Assembly (NCBI GenBank): GCA_025991245.1
Contig: BQMJ01000035.1
Coordinates: 159,705 to 223,704, forward strand
Direction: 5' to 3'
DNA from: Galdieria partita
Lineage: Eukaryota; Rhodophyta; Bangiophyceae; Galdieriales; Galdieriaceae
Length of the DNA: 64,000 nt
The position numbers were made by a program, and so were the translations under genes. Positions 1 through 10,778 of this stretch are shown one piece after another (within the stretch, counting starts at the first letter, position 1; each line of letters opens with the position of its first letter). The notes beneath the pieces were generated by a model, which was not told the origin of the DNA, made no database searches, and saw only the letters and a program-made list of their open reading frames with translations.

Positions 1-165
1 GATTCGAAAATCAATAACGAAGTAGAATTCATTCTCAGAAAGCAACCACTTAGCGAAAAGAACAGACAACGAACAATCCAAAAGTTTCTTGCTCTCAACT
101 TACGACAACTGGGTACTGAAGTGATTCGAGTTGACCAGCGTAACTTCATAGAGCATCACTGAGAA
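1..165 (+). CDS. 3' end of an unidentified gene (partial)
   Basis: Frame 1 is open from the window edge for 54 codons to a TGA at 163-165. The peptide is charged and hydrophilic and ends in FIEHH. I do not recognise it. The last 20 bases overlap the end of the EB1 gene on the other strand, so the two genes would converge and overlap at their tails. It could equally be a chance open frame or lie in the 3' UTR of the neighbour, because there is no start codon in view to test it. Confidence 0.35.
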
Positions 166-1099
166 ATTCGATAGGCTCTTCTGAAGGAACTTCGAGATCT
201 TCTGGGTTTATAAAGTCTTCTTCAGTAGCATACAAAACTTGCTGGAATGCTTTTGCAACATCTCCATGACTCTCCTCGAATTGTTGACAAAGAATTTCAA
301 TATCTCGAAGTTTGTTGAAATAAAAATCTCTTTCCTTCTCGAGGATATCAGCGGTTAATCTCAGTTCTTCAAGTTCCTGAGAAAGCCTCTCCATCTCTTC
401 CTTTGTAACTCCCGTATCCTTCTCTTCCACATGGACACCATTCTTGTGTTCTCCACCTCTGGCAGCACCAGAAACTTTGGACCGAAGAGGACCTCGTTTA
501 CTCTCCATGACTGATGTTTGTTTCTTCTCCGAAGTAGCATTTTCTTTCGTTGTCGATATTTGCTTTTTCTTCGAGACTGCAACCGGCTCCTGACCATCAG
601 ATGAAGCTGATTTTGCTCTTTGACGCCCACTTCTAGCGGCGTTGTAGATTTCAATAGCTCTATTTCTCCTTCCAACGGCATCATATTCCGAACCGTCATA
701 ATGACGATCGAAGTAGCACTTCACCCATTGAGTGAATTCCAAGTTATCCTGATATTTCGCTTTAACAAGTTTATCTACATCTATACGTTTCTCGATATTG
801 CATCGATCGAAAGCAGTCTGCAATATTTTGTAGTTTTGAATAAATTCGTAGTCCATTTTGGCGCCAAAGTTGACTTTCTGCAAAGGCACTTTTCCAGGAA
901 ATAAGGCATCGAAAACCTGACAGTGTGCACAACCACTTGCAAATTCCTCGATTTTAGTATAGTTTAGACTCAAAAAATTGTTTATCCAAGACAAAAGCTC
1001 TGCTCTTCCTACAAAATAGGCACCTTCCATCATTCCTGTTCCAGTTGAGTGGTAAGTTGTGAAGTTGATATAAGTTTGCATACCTATAGACTCCGACAT
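146..1099 (-). CDS. EB1-family microtubule plus-end-binding protein
   Basis: Single-exon protein of 317 aa, normal for EB1. EB1 proteins bind growing microtubule plus ends and recruit partners that control spindle and cytoskeleton dynamics. Residues about 25-130 form the calponin-homology domain, with the typical GRAELLSWIN stretch, an ALFPG segment and a VNF...YEFIQNYKILQ block. A low-complexity Lys/Ser/Glu linker of about 85 residues follows. The C-terminal dimerisation coiled coil has the family signature ERDFYFNKLRDIE at about residues 257-269. The tail ends in SDAL and lacks the EEY/F motif that animal EB1 uses to bind CAP-Gly proteins, as in several protist and plant EB1s. ATG at 1097-1099; TGA at 146-148. 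The gene is divergent from the fatty acid hydroxylase, with about 170 bp between starts. Confidence 0.93.
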   Translation of the reverse strand: MSESIGMQTYINFTTYHSTGTGMMEGAYFVGRAELLSWINNFLSLNYTKIEEFASGCAHCQVFDALFPGKVPLQKVNFGAKMDYEFIQNYKILQTAFDRCNIEKRIDVDKLVKAKYQDNLEFTQWVKCYFDRHYDGSEYDAVGRRNRAIEIYNAARSGRQRAKSASSDGQEPVAVSKKKQISTTKENATSEKKQTSVMESKRGPLRSKVSGAARGGEHKNGVHVEEKDTGVTKEEMERLSQELEELRLTADILEKERDFYFNKLRDIEILCQQFEESHGDVAKAFQQVLYATEEDFINPEDLEVPSEEPIEFLSDAL

Positions 1100-1272
1100 T
1101 TCACTTATCTATATCAACAATATTATATATATGTATATATAAAGAAAGGTTGACAGACTCCACCAACAGAAACTGAAAAGGAATTAGTCTTGCGTGTTAC
1201 ACGCTTTGCTGTCTTTTTAAATTTTCTGAAATTGTCAAATTCCCCACACGTCAATTTTCGATTGTGTAAAAA

Positions 1273-2322
1273 ATGGATCCCAAGACGGCCTATCAGTTGA
1301 GGTCTAAGACTGTCGCAAAACACTGCAACGAACACGACTGTTGGGTTATTGTGAATGGGAAAGTTTATGACGTGACTTTGTTTTTAGACAAACATCCTGG
1401 TGGCAAGGAACTTTTATTGAGCTATGCGGGAAAGGATGCTACTGCAGCTTTAGAGGGTGCTGGGGGTCACGAGCATAGCAAATATGCCTTTAAATTGTTG
1501 GAGGAATATTATTTAGGAAGTATTTTGAGTCAAGAAGAAAGTTTGATTGATCAGGAAGGTATAATAGCAGAAGTTGACAAGAATGAATCCATTTCAAAAC
1601 GAGCAGTCAACGTTGACAATCTTGTCGACTTTCAGAAGCCTCTGTTACCGCAAGTAGGCATGCTTGGGGAGTTATATGATGTTTGGGTACATTCTTTTCC
1701 AACTACCGATCATACGGTTGCACTTTTTCCTAATCCCTTGCTTGAAAAACTAACGCGCTGCAAGTGGTATGTTCCTCTTGTATTCTGGATACCGATTATT
1801 TGTTATTATTTATGGTATCTTATTTCTCGCGGAGACTGCAGTTTGCAAGTTTTTGTCTTTTTCTCCATTTTGGGCTATTTTTCATGGCTTCTATTTGAGT
1901 ACGTTTTACACCGATATGTTTTTCATATGAAGACTACGTCATACTATGCAAACATTTTTCATTTTTTGTTACATGGTCATCATCATATCACACCTTTAGA
2001 TTCTGAGAGAGTTGTGTTTCCACCTGCACCTGCAGTTCTGATTGCTTCACCATTTTGGTTGGGAATGCCTAGACTTTTAGGTACCGTGAAGGGATATTCT
2101 TGGCTCTTTGGTTTTGCTATTGGATATCTTTGTTACGATATGACACATTTTTGGATCCACCAAGGTACTCCAAAATTGTCCTTTTTAAAATCGCAGAAAA
2201 GGCGCCATGTAATTCATCATTATCGTGAGCCTCAGATGAACTTTGGTATTTCCAATCCTTTCTATGACATCATTTTCGGTACTCTTGTTAGAGAAAGCAG
2301 AACGAGTTTTATAAAGTACTAA
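1273..2322 (+). CDS. Fatty acid 2-hydroxylase with N-terminal cytochrome b5 domain
   Basis: Protein of 349 aa, the usual Scs7/FA2H length and domain order. The enzyme puts a hydroxyl on C2 of the very-long-chain fatty acid of ceramides in the ER membrane. The N-terminal cytochrome b5 domain carries the haem motif HPGG at residues 41-44 and a second haem histidine in the GGHEHSKYA segment near residue 68. The C-terminal part is a fatty-acid-hydroxylase-superfamily di-iron domain with several hydrophobic segments and histidine clusters LHRYVFH, HGHHH, HFWIH and VIHHYREP. No introns; the ATG at 1273 follows a short AT-rich leader. Confidence 0.95.
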   Translation: MDPKTAYQLRSKTVAKHCNEHDCWVIVNGKVYDVTLFLDKHPGGKELLLSYAGKDATAALEGAGGHEHSKYAFKLLEEYYLGSILSQEESLIDQEGIIAEVDKNESISKRAVNVDNLVDFQKPLLPQVGMLGELYDVWVHSFPTTDHTVALFPNPLLEKLTRCKWYVPLVFWIPIICYYLWYLISRGDCSLQVFVFFSILGYFSWLLFEYVLHRYVFHMKTTSYYANIFHFLLHGHHHITPLDSERVVFPPAPAVLIASPFWLGMPRLLGTVKGYSWLFGFAIGYLCYDMTHFWIHQGTPKLSFLKSQKRRHVIHHYREPQMNFGISNPFYDIIFGTLVRESRTSFIKY

Positions 2323-2830
2323 TTTATGATTATCGTTTCCTTGGAAGCCGTCCGTGTATGAATTCATACAAAAGGATTTGTGTATTATCATAAATGTTTC
2401 ATAGAGTCATACGCAATTATGTACTGCGCATGATTTGTAGAGTTTATCTGTATGACTATGATGACATCTCTATTTTCTGTCATTTGTGTTGTTGCCTGTT
2501 TTGATTAATAAATGTTTAGTTTTCTAGCTGTGGTTGAAGAAATATTATAATGAATAGGACAATAATTTTGTTGCATTGTTATTTCCATATAAGATGTAGC
2601 TCTTGTTGACCACACTAGTGTTTAAGAGAGCCAGATCCTTCTAATCAAACTTTTATCTTTCAACCGATGGCTTGTTACAACATGTTGTTCAATTTATGCT
2701 TTCACTCTCATATTACTTGAGACTTCGAATATTTGAAATTGCCACACTGTTATTGCTATTCACCTTCAATCTTTCTGTCCACGGCTTGACTCCCATTATT
2801 ATCATTACTACTACATATCTTTCATAGGAG
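2323..2830. other. Intergenic stretch
   Basis: Holds the 3' flank of the hydroxylase gene, with AATAAA-like words near 2505, and the upstream region of the next small gene. An acceptor-like CATAG lies immediately before the next ATG, so a non-coding first exon is possible. I see no other gene here. Confidence 0.6.
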
Positions 2831-3115
2831 ATGCCTAGAAACGGTTCTCTTTCTAAACGAAAAGCAACTTCTTCCCAGGTTTCACTACGGCCGTTGTTTT
2901 GGTCTTTATCGCGTTCTAGAATCGCTGCTGGTGCAGGTCTTTGTGCAGGAGTTGGTATAGGGAACTGTGCTACCATCTGTGGTCTTTTCTTTCCACCCGT
3001 TTTTCATATCGGTGTTAGTGCTGGCACTGGCATGTGCTTAGGATATGGTGTAGGTTTTGGGTTTGACTTTAGTTTGGGTTCCTTGTTCAGTTGGCTGGAT
3101 TCTCTTTTTCGGTAG
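2831..3115 (+). CDS. Small glycine-rich protein, possibly AS8-like
   Basis: Reading frame of 94 aa. The basic N-terminus (about 30 residues) is followed by alternating Gly-x patterns such as GAGLCAGVGIG and SAGTGMCLGYGVGFG, then a short hydrophobic tail. This pattern resembles the plant family annotated as cadmium-induced protein AS8-like, which has conserved GVG/GFG repeats and unknown molecular function. The assignment is by pattern only. The frame is well isolated and oriented like its neighbours, and an upstream exon cannot be excluded. Confidence 0.55.
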   Translation: MPRNGSLSKRKATSSQVSLRPLFWSLSRSRIAAGAGLCAGVGIGNCATICGLFFPPVFHIGVSAGTGMCLGYGVGFGFDFSLGSLFSWLDSLFR

Positions 3116-3578
3116 TCGACGTTGAGAGGGTTCCTCGATTGATCCTATGCTTTTTTTGTTTCTGTCAGACCCATCAGTGTCGTTGAGGAATATTCAACTT
3201 TCGTAAACACAAAGTTTAGCAGAGTTTATTTTTCTTTCGCTATGAAATATTAGTAAAGACAGCTGTATACAATATGTTCCGTTTCTTATGATTTGAACGA
3301 GCGAGTTTTAAAAAGATAATATTGTGAAAAGTTGTATTCCTTTACACTTTCATTAAACTGTTTCTTTTTTGTGATATTCTAAACAGGACGAACAAGTTAT
3401 ACCCAATTCATGTATCTTCTGTATCATTGAAAGAATATTCTCTGCAGTATATTTTCAACGCAGGCAATACGAGTTGTTTTCATTTCAATTACTTATGATA
3501 TAGCAAGCATAGAATGTTTGTTGAATTCTGAAAACTGTCCAAAATGACAATACCATTGCAATTCATTTGCTGCAAATC
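3116..3578. other. Intergenic stretch
   Basis: AT-rich spacer between two genes on the same strand. No open frame or repeat of note was seen. Confidence 0.6.
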
Positions 3579-4454
3579 ATGTTTCGACGACTAATATCGT
3601 CTGTCAGTGCACATGCTGTGTGGAAACACTATTCAAAGGGTTTTGAAACCAACTTGAAAACCACTGAGTTTCATTCAAGCTCATCTATATCAAGCAAATG
3701 GGACGTTGTCTTCCACAACGGGAACTCCGGGGACCATCTTTTTGTTGAAACCTGGAGAACAAATAGCTGGTATATTCGGAAACAAAGAAATTATAGTTAT
3801 GTGAAACTCTGTATAGTTCCTGAAAAGAGACAATTTTTATATGGTAGAAAGGAAAGTATGCGACATTTTTCAGAACAGATTGGTTCTGATGAGCCTTCGA
3901 GATTTGCTACTGGAAGTTCCTTGGGAAGCTCAAGTTCCGCAGCAGATTCCAAGATAGACTGGAGAGTCAAAGTTAGAAGAGCTCAGAGGAAAAGGCTATA
4001 TTATCTCCTAGGAGGAATGGCAGGCTTGGCCACACTTGTATATTCGGCCTTGTTTGCTTTTGAGGATCGTTTAATGTATTTTCTTACTCCGACGCAGACA
4101 TTAGCAAAGATAGCAACGTTTGGACCAGATCGTCGTTTCCGTTTAGGTGGTGTAGTCGTGAATGGTTCTTTTATGTTGAATGAAAAGGAAAAATTTGCAG
4201 AGTTCGTTGTGACTGACCTAGAGAATGAAATTCCTGTACTTTTCAAGGGTGATACTTTTCCGGATCTCTTTGGAGAAGGCAAGTCAGTGGTAGCAGAAGG
4301 ATATCTTCGAGATGGAATATTTTATGCGGACAAAATTTTAGCAAAACATGATGAATATTATATTCCAAAGAGTGTGCAAGAATCTATTGAACGAAATCCT
4401 GTGAGTGTTTATGGTGCTTTGAAGAGTGCCAATATTGGATCGAGAAACTACTGA
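3579..4454 (+). CDS. ccmE: Mitochondrial cytochrome c maturation haem chaperone CcmE
   Basis: Protein of 291 aa from the first in-frame ATG (3579). CcmE receives haem from CcmC/D, binds it covalently through a histidine and hands it to apocytochrome c (system I). The first 125 or so residues are a Ser/Arg/Lys-rich extension consistent with a mitochondrial presequence. One membrane segment follows (LYYLLGGMAGLATLVYSALF), then a compact OB-fold domain with the family landmarks RFRLGGVVVNGS, DLFGEGKSVVAEG and AKHDEYYIP. The haem-binding histidine of that last motif is residue 257 (codon 4347-4349). Bacterial CcmE is about 160 aa, so the extra length is the targeting region. Its presence as a nuclear gene fits red algae and plants and argues against animals and fungi. 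Confidence 0.93.
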   Translation: MFRRLISSVSAHAVWKHYSKGFETNLKTTEFHSSSSISSKWDVVFHNGNSGDHLFVETWRTNSWYIRKQRNYSYVKLCIVPEKRQFLYGRKESMRHFSEQIGSDEPSRFATGSSLGSSSSAADSKIDWRVKVRRAQRKRLYYLLGGMAGLATLVYSALFAFEDRLMYFLTPTQTLAKIATFGPDRRFRLGGVVVNGSFMLNEKEKFAEFVVTDLENEIPVLFKGDTFPDLFGEGKSVVAEGYLRDGIFYADKILAKHDEYYIPKSVQESIERNPVSVYGALKSANIGSRNY

Positions 4455-4515
4455 AATAAACAATCGCGAAATTGTAGAATCCGTATATGCTTGTGATAGA
4501 CATTCATTTGTGTTT

Positions 4516-5636
4516 TCACAAGTCATCAAAGAAAGAAGACACTGTTTCGTGGCCAAAGGTTGTTTTGCGCTTCTTGCCTTCGACACTCGTGTCTATTGTC
4601 TTTTGCATATCTATTGAACCATCTTTTTCATATAAACAGGAAACATCGAAACATCTAACAAACGACTCGTATGAACTGCATATCAATGTTTTGAATACCG
4701 GTTCTAGAATAAGTTTTTCAATTGGCAACTCAAATGGTACTCCGACAACTCCAATCATTTGATTGGGATGTATATTAACCAACCGAAGTAATCCATCGTC
4801 GGATCCAGTTAAGAGTGTGTCGTTATCTATATTACATATGTCTCCTATAGCGTCGGGATGACCTTTACAATTATCGAGCAACTTATCCCACAATCTCCAT
4901 TCGAACATGATAAGATCGCCCTCAAGAGTTCCACCAACTAAAATAGAACCACCTTTTATCAAACTCAAACATGTTATCTCGTCGTAAATACTTTCTGTTA
5001 CAGTTGGCATAGATGAACTGCGAAGTTCGAAAATGCTTATGGTTCCATCACCACCCGAAGATAAAACTGTGGTCAAGTCCAAAGTATCTGTTGGTTCTCT
5101 AACTATGATATCTGTGACACTATCAGCGTGTCCACGATAGGAAAAAGCAGGTTTCTTTGCTTGTCGGTTGTCCCATAACCTTACTCTTCCACTATCATAA
5201 CCAACAACTAACTACAAGTAACCACTTAGTTGGCAATTGAACCATGAAAAAAACATACCATGTTTTCCCAGGCTCTCAGAACGACGGCATCATCCTTTCT
5301 GTTTTCAACAGCCCACTGACTCACCGTTTGACCAGAACTTTTGTCAACTTGAAAAACGGCTCCCGAAGTTGAACCAACGTACAGTGTGTCGTCTTTTGAA
5401 CACCCATCAATGGACACTAAGTTTTCATAGCCAGCCAATGCAATCGAAGTAACTTGCAAGGGATCACTTGATACTTTTCCTTCAGAGTCTTTTGGAATGA
5501 GTGAAGGCAGATAAAAACTATCTTCTTCTACATGTACAGAAGCAAGAGTTCTTTCACAGGAAATATAAAACACTGTCTTCTTCGTAAAGTCATAATACAA
5601 GTCGACACTGGGAAGCTCCAACGGAATGGTTGCCAT
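4516..5636 (-). CDS. WD40-repeat protein of the WDR55/Jip5 family
   Basis: Two exons: 5636-5259 and 5211-4516, joined across a 47-bp intron (5212-5258, GTATGT...TTGTAG), giving 357 aa. WDR55/Jip5 is a nucleolar beta-propeller protein needed for pre-rRNA processing and 60S biogenesis. Visible blades include VVGYDSGRVRLWDNRQAKKP, LSSGGDGTISIFELR, VGGTLEGDLIMFEW and LTGSDDGLLRLVNIHP. The C-terminus KKRKTTFGHETVSSFFDDL has the Lys-rich patch and FFDDL-like end typical of the family. The first in-frame ATG is 5634-5636; the frame stays open upstream without another ATG, so an extra 5' exon is possible. The gene converges on ccmE with about 60 bp between them. Confidence 0.8.
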
Positions 5637-6157
5637 CACATGAAATGGGGAACTCTCAAGGACTTTGGAAATATGTTTCGGATGCAAACAAGAATAGCCC
5701 TTTCTATAGATATCCCTTTTCTGTTTTGGTTTTTAAACTCACGTATATCAACACTAACATTTTTTCCAAAGCAACTCGAAAGAATGATTCGAGTGATGAG
5801 GAAAGATACTCCAGAGTTCGTACTTTGTCTCCAAAAGGAACCTTTGCAAACAAAATGTGTGAAGTAAAGGCAATGAAGAAACTTGATTGTCAAAAAGTCA
5901 CATTCAATGTAGAAACGACAGCAATAGTCACCTTTTGTGGTTACAATCTGTAAGAATACAAAAGTGGGCCTCTTGTGTCTATCCCGATTTCGGATAGTCA
6001 CTTAAACTCTCAACACAATGTCAGTCCTTTCTATCTATTTATACATATATATACATTTTCTTTCTATTCTTAACAAATACAACAACATTTGCAACTACCA
6101 AAGGCAATCTTGGAGAATGTTACTCTTCTGCTGCAATTCCAAATTTTCCAAAAGGCA
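5637..6157. other. Divergent intergenic region between WDR55 and MSH6
   Basis: Contains the 5' flanks of two divergently transcribed genes. Short AT microsatellite-like tracts lie at 6040-6060. No further gene was supported; open frames on both strands here have no ATG and no recognisable content. Confidence 0.5.
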
Positions 6158-6166
6158 TTTTGGCGC
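6158..6166 (+). promoter_or_regulatory. E2F/DP-like site at the MSH6 start
   Basis: The sequence TTTTGGCGC matches the E2F/DP consensus TTTSSCGC and is directly followed by G and the MSH6 initiator ATG at 6168. E2F control of mismatch-repair and replication genes is known in animals and plants. Function here is inferred from the motif alone. Confidence 0.5.
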
Positions 6167-6167
6167 G

Positions 6168-9100
6168 ATGAAGTCTCAATCGAGCTTATTATCGTTTTTC
6201 GAAACAAAACCCAAAAATACGTACGAAGAAGATAATAAGTTTTTTGGTAAAATCAAAAGAACAAGAGAATCCAGTGAAGAGAAAGTTACTGATATAGTGA
6301 AAAAGTAAGTCGTTATCACACTATGGAGAATTCTTGTTTGACCTTCAACCAGAGGTGCACGACTACAAGCCCCCTTCGTACCTAAAGAAGAAACCAAAGT
6401 TGAGAAGCAAGCTACTGTGTCCCTTGAGCAGGAATTTCTGAAACACAAGTTAGACTTGAAACAAAGACAAGAGAAAAAAAGAAACCTGGGTCAGATTATT
6501 GAAGATTCGTCAAGTCTAAAGACAGGAGAGGAAAGGTGGTCGGAAATAAACCGATGGGCCACAGAAATTCGTGATGAGAAACAGCGTCTGCCTACTGACG
6601 AAGATTACGATCCTTCGACGCTGTATATTCCTCCAGAAGCATTTAAGCAGCTTTCGCCGTTCCAAAAACAATTTTGGGAATTGAAAAGAAAACATTATGG
6701 TAGGTTCCATCATCTAAAACGCCATGAAGCTCATTTTTTCCAAGATGTGGTGCTATTTTTTAAAAAGGGAAAGTTTTACGAGTTATACGACTGTGATGCG
6801 GATATAGGACATAGCGTGCTCGGACTCAATTACACTGCAGGAGGACGTATTGAAATGCGTTGTGTAGGCGTACCAGAGACGAGTTTTGCTAGATATGCTT
6901 CAAAGCTGGTAGACAATGGATTTAAGGTTAGGATTTTGCAACCAATTTTTTGCTTCCCTCTTATATTATGGAAAGGTTGGAAGAGTTGAACAAGTTGAAA
7001 CAACAACAGCAGCAGCGCAAAGGAGACGTTCTTCCGATTCCTTAGACTCAAAAATTGCCGTATGTCAACGTTCTCTTGTTAGAGTTATGACCAAAGGTTC
7101 ATTGACTGCCGATGAGCTCAACGGTGACCCTTCTTCCCACTTTTTACTTTGTATTCATCAATGCACTGTCTCTAAGAAGGTATTTGAAGTATAAAGAACT
7201 TCTTCATGCTTCTCAAGAGGACTTTACCAGACTGGATTCTTCTATTTGGATGTTTCTGCCGGATACAGCACAGTTGGAGAAATGAACGATGACGCTGGAA
7301 TCGTCGATATGGAAGCTATTCTTCTTTCTGTGCAACCTGTGGAAGTAGTTGTAATTAATGGTCAACGTGAGGGACCCCTTTCGGAACTTTTGAAGTAAGT
7401 CACACTTATATAACTTGGTTTCCTTATTGGTATATTGTTTTAGATACTTTACGAATACGACAAACTGCATACTAACTCATCAACAGTTTTCAGTTGATTG
7501 CTGTCAAAGAAATGCAAATTTTCCGTGAGTGAAAGTTTTGTCTGTTCTCATTGTGACTATTTACATTATATTCAAGAACACCTCTTGAACAGTTTCTTTT
7601 GAGACATTCTGCAGCTTCAATGGCATTGTTTGGATGCCTTGAGTATTTAAAGAGTTTGTATATATCGATGGAAGTTCTACGCTTTGATTCTACGATTATA
7701 TGGGACAAATGCTGCACTAAAGAGCATATTCCGAAGAGCTTTTCAAACGAAGATAATTGGGAATGTAGTTGTTCAGCAAACTTGAGTTTAATTGGCTCGA
7801 CTATTTTTAACCTTGATATTGTCACTTCACGGTATTTCTCAACGAATATTTTGACTGTCTTCTTCTAATGTATTTGGGAAGGGGAAACAAAATGGGAAGT
7901 CATACTCTGCTTTCATTCGTCGATCATACTGTGACTGCCGGTGGAAAGCGGCTGATAAAACAATGGATATGTTCACCGCTTATGTGCAGGTCAAGAATTG
8001 AGCAGAGATTGGATTCGATCGAGTTTATTTTGAAGAAAGATTCCGAAAGCAATGTATTGGAACAAATTAGGAAGCATTTGAATCAGATTCCAGATATCGA
8101 GCGACACGTAGTTAAGTAAGAAGTCAATGTTTTTGAGAAGAATATATTTTACAGATGAATTTTTAAGAATTCAAAACCTTGCATATTGTAGTCACCAGGT
8201 CGTGATGTTTGATGATTCCGAAAAGAGAAAAGTTCTGGAATTTTTAAAGTTTCTCAAATGTCTTGACCGTGTTGTTGAGTTTTTGAAGAAGCAGTTACCA
8301 CTCATACTGTTCCCTGAATTTGACTCATTCGTTCGTTCTTTATCAAATTTTGATAATAATCTTCTTCACAAGTGTCGTAACGTTCTGGATGATCTGTTTA
8401 ATGGTTTGTGCTTGCTTCTCTGTTTCCGTAAATATAGTTATTATTGTTAGAGTTTCCTGATGTGGACGGAATAGAAAGTGGTGAAGTGAATTTTTCAGAA
8501 GACTCGACGCTTAAGAACGAAATTGAAAACATAGAATCTCGTTTACAATGTATTTTGGAGGAGCTTCGAGAACAAATGAAGTTAGATATTCAGGTTTGTC
8601 TTGGATGCTTATCTTTCGATGTGTATTTACTGTTGCAGTGGTTTCATCGGTTTCGAGAATCGTATCAACTGGAATTTTCTCAGTCAGCTCTTGAAAAGAT
8701 AAATATTCCCAATGAGTTTATACTGATGTCTCAGACATGCGTAAGCTGAGTTTGTAGTTTATCGAAGAATCTTTTGATTCGTTTTAGGACAAGAGACGTT
8801 TTTGGACCCCCGAAATAAAGCAACTGGTGAAGAAGAGAAATGAGTTGCTTGAGGTAAAAACCATGAAATGTTGAGATGACCTGAACTTGGTGACCAAAGT
8901 TTTAGGCCCATACCACATCAGAATCTTCGAAGTTTAAGAAAATTCTTCGAAAGTTTGATGACTCCGCTATACTTTGGCGAGACTTGGCCAAAATCATTTC
9001 GGAACTGGATGCGTTATTGTCATTGGCACAAACGTCGCGTTCATCTTCAGGTATCATGTGCAGGCCTGAAATCATTGATTCAGAAAAACCACGTAAATAG

Positions 9101-10107
9101 TAGCATACATTTGTGAGTGTCATCTTTGACAATGATGTTTTAGATCTTTTGGTTGAAGAACTACGACATCCATGCCTAGCTGATTTGGGAGATCTCTATG
9201 CTTCTGGTTCCTGTCGAACTTTTATTCCAGTTTCTTTGAAATTGGGAGCAGCCGAAGGAACTTCATTTGTAATAAGAGTAATGCAACTTTTTTTATCGTC
9301 ATTGTTGTTTATTGAAAGTGCTGAAGGGCCCAAACATGGGAGGTAAATCTACCCTGTTGAGAGAAATTTGTCTTGCCGTTATTCTAGCACAATGTGGCTG
9401 TTTTGTACCGGCAAAGAAGTTCCAATTTACTCTATTTGATAAGATATTCACCCGAATGGGAGCTTCTGATGCTATTGGTCGTGGTCAAAGCACCTTTTTA
9501 TTAGAGGTTCAAGAGGCTGCTGCGGTCCTAAACACCGCAACGAAATCATCGCTTGTAAGAAATATTATAAGAAGACGAAATCGTTTCGTATGTTATTTGA
9601 TATCTTAGGTAGTTATTGACGAGCTTGGCCGAGGAACCTCGACATATGATGGCTATGCTATCGCCAAAGCAGTTCTAAATGACGTTTCAACTCGTATAGG
9701 TTGCCTTTGTTTTTTCTCTACTCATTATCATAATCTTATTCATGAAAAATTACCGAGTAATATTCGTTTCTTTGAAATGCAGGCAGAGGTACCTTTTATT
9801 TCACTTGTTTATTTGGAGAAAATTTTGAGTTGATTAGGTCGATGAGGAAAAGAAAGACATAACATTTCTTTATTCTTTGAAGCCAAGTTCAGGAAGTTTC
9901 GTGTCAAGTAGAGGCATTTATTGTGCAAAGATGGCCAGGTAAGTATTCTTTTGGGCAGAAAATGGAAGCTTCTCAACCATATGGTTAAGTCTACCTGAGG
10001 AGGTTTTGGTACGTGCTGAAGACCCGAAGATCAGGGCTCTGTTGAATGGAATGGATCAACCTTATGATAAAACGGAGGCAGAGTTTCTCAGTATAGTCCA
10101 CCGATGA
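6168..10107 (+). CDS. MSH6: DNA mismatch repair protein MSH6
   Basis: Intron-rich gene with roughly 15 introns of about 40-60 bp, for example the ones ending near 6352, 6984, 7214 and 9608. MSH6 pairs with MSH2 as MutS-alpha to recognise base mismatches and small loops in the nucleus. The N-terminus has a PCNA-binding PIP box QSSLLSFF at residues 4-11, as in other MSH6 proteins. The mismatch-recognition domain keeps the Phe-x-Glu motif in [12 protein letters not shown] (about 6757-6790). The C-terminal ABC ATPase has Walker [10 protein letters not shown] (about 9328-9354), the signature region [14 protein letters not shown] and Walker [18 protein letters not shown] (about 9610-9660), followed by FFSTHYHNL. 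The last exon reads [17 protein letters not shown] and stops at 10105-10107. The stretch before it ([13 protein letters not shown]) is less like other MSH6 proteins, and its splice boundaries are uncertain. Confidence 0.93.
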
Positions 10108-10217
10108 ATAACGAATTGAATATGGAACTAAAAGGTGCAACAGCCATCACTGTTATTGAACTGACTCAAGGGCTGCATATGGATCGTCGGTTTTAGTATT
10201 TGTTGAATCTTTCATCC

Positions 10218-10504
10218 ATGGAGTTTCAATCGATACGTTCTGAGATAAAACGAAAGTACAAGTCTGTTTTCGACACTAAAATTTTTTCCTGTATTCATTC
10301 GTAATTTTAGAGAGCTGTCATACTGTTTTTTGACCACTTTTGGCTAGTAGCTCGGTACTCCTGTTGGCCCTGTTGATATTTGTAAAACAGCAAGTTATCA
10401 TCCTCGGTTGTAGTTATGACCTGTGTTACGTAAGAGAGTCTGTAGTAGACAAGTTGGAAAGGGCTGATTTTTTGAATCGTTCTTGTATCTATAAACCCTT
10501 GTAA
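10218..10504 (+). CDS. Possible small spliced membrane protein
   Basis: Speculative. ATG at 10218, with a candidate intron from a GTACAAG donor near 10256 to a TTGGCTAG acceptor near 10349. It continues as a 50-codon open stretch from 10355 containing a hydrophobic run (VLLLALLIFV) and ending at TAA 10502-10504. The joined product would be about 64 aa. The intron is longer than others in the window and there is no recognised homologue, so it may be the 3' flank of MSH6. The rest of the 10.1-10.8 kb gap shows nothing. Confidence 0.2.
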
Positions 10505-10778
10505 ACCGTTTTTATTTGAAATCGTACTTTTTGAATAACGGCATATTGATTATTTTACAAACATCTTTGTTATGAGGAATCTTTGAAGTTCGACAGAGCT
10601 ATCTCGAGAATTTCGGCAGACTTTTATTGCTAGTTGTTTGCTTGCAGTTTTTTGTGTTTTCTCTTAGTGAAAGCAAAATTGTGAAAAGTCAAAATGTTTG
10701 GATAGTAGCAATAGTCGGATATTGTCTTCCGACGAGTTCTCGAGAGTATTATGAAATTCCTAAAAGTAGTCAATAAAG

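Noticed and set aside
862-874. TTTTGGCGCC-like E2F match
   Set aside because: Lies inside the EB1 coding exon, so it has no promoter context.
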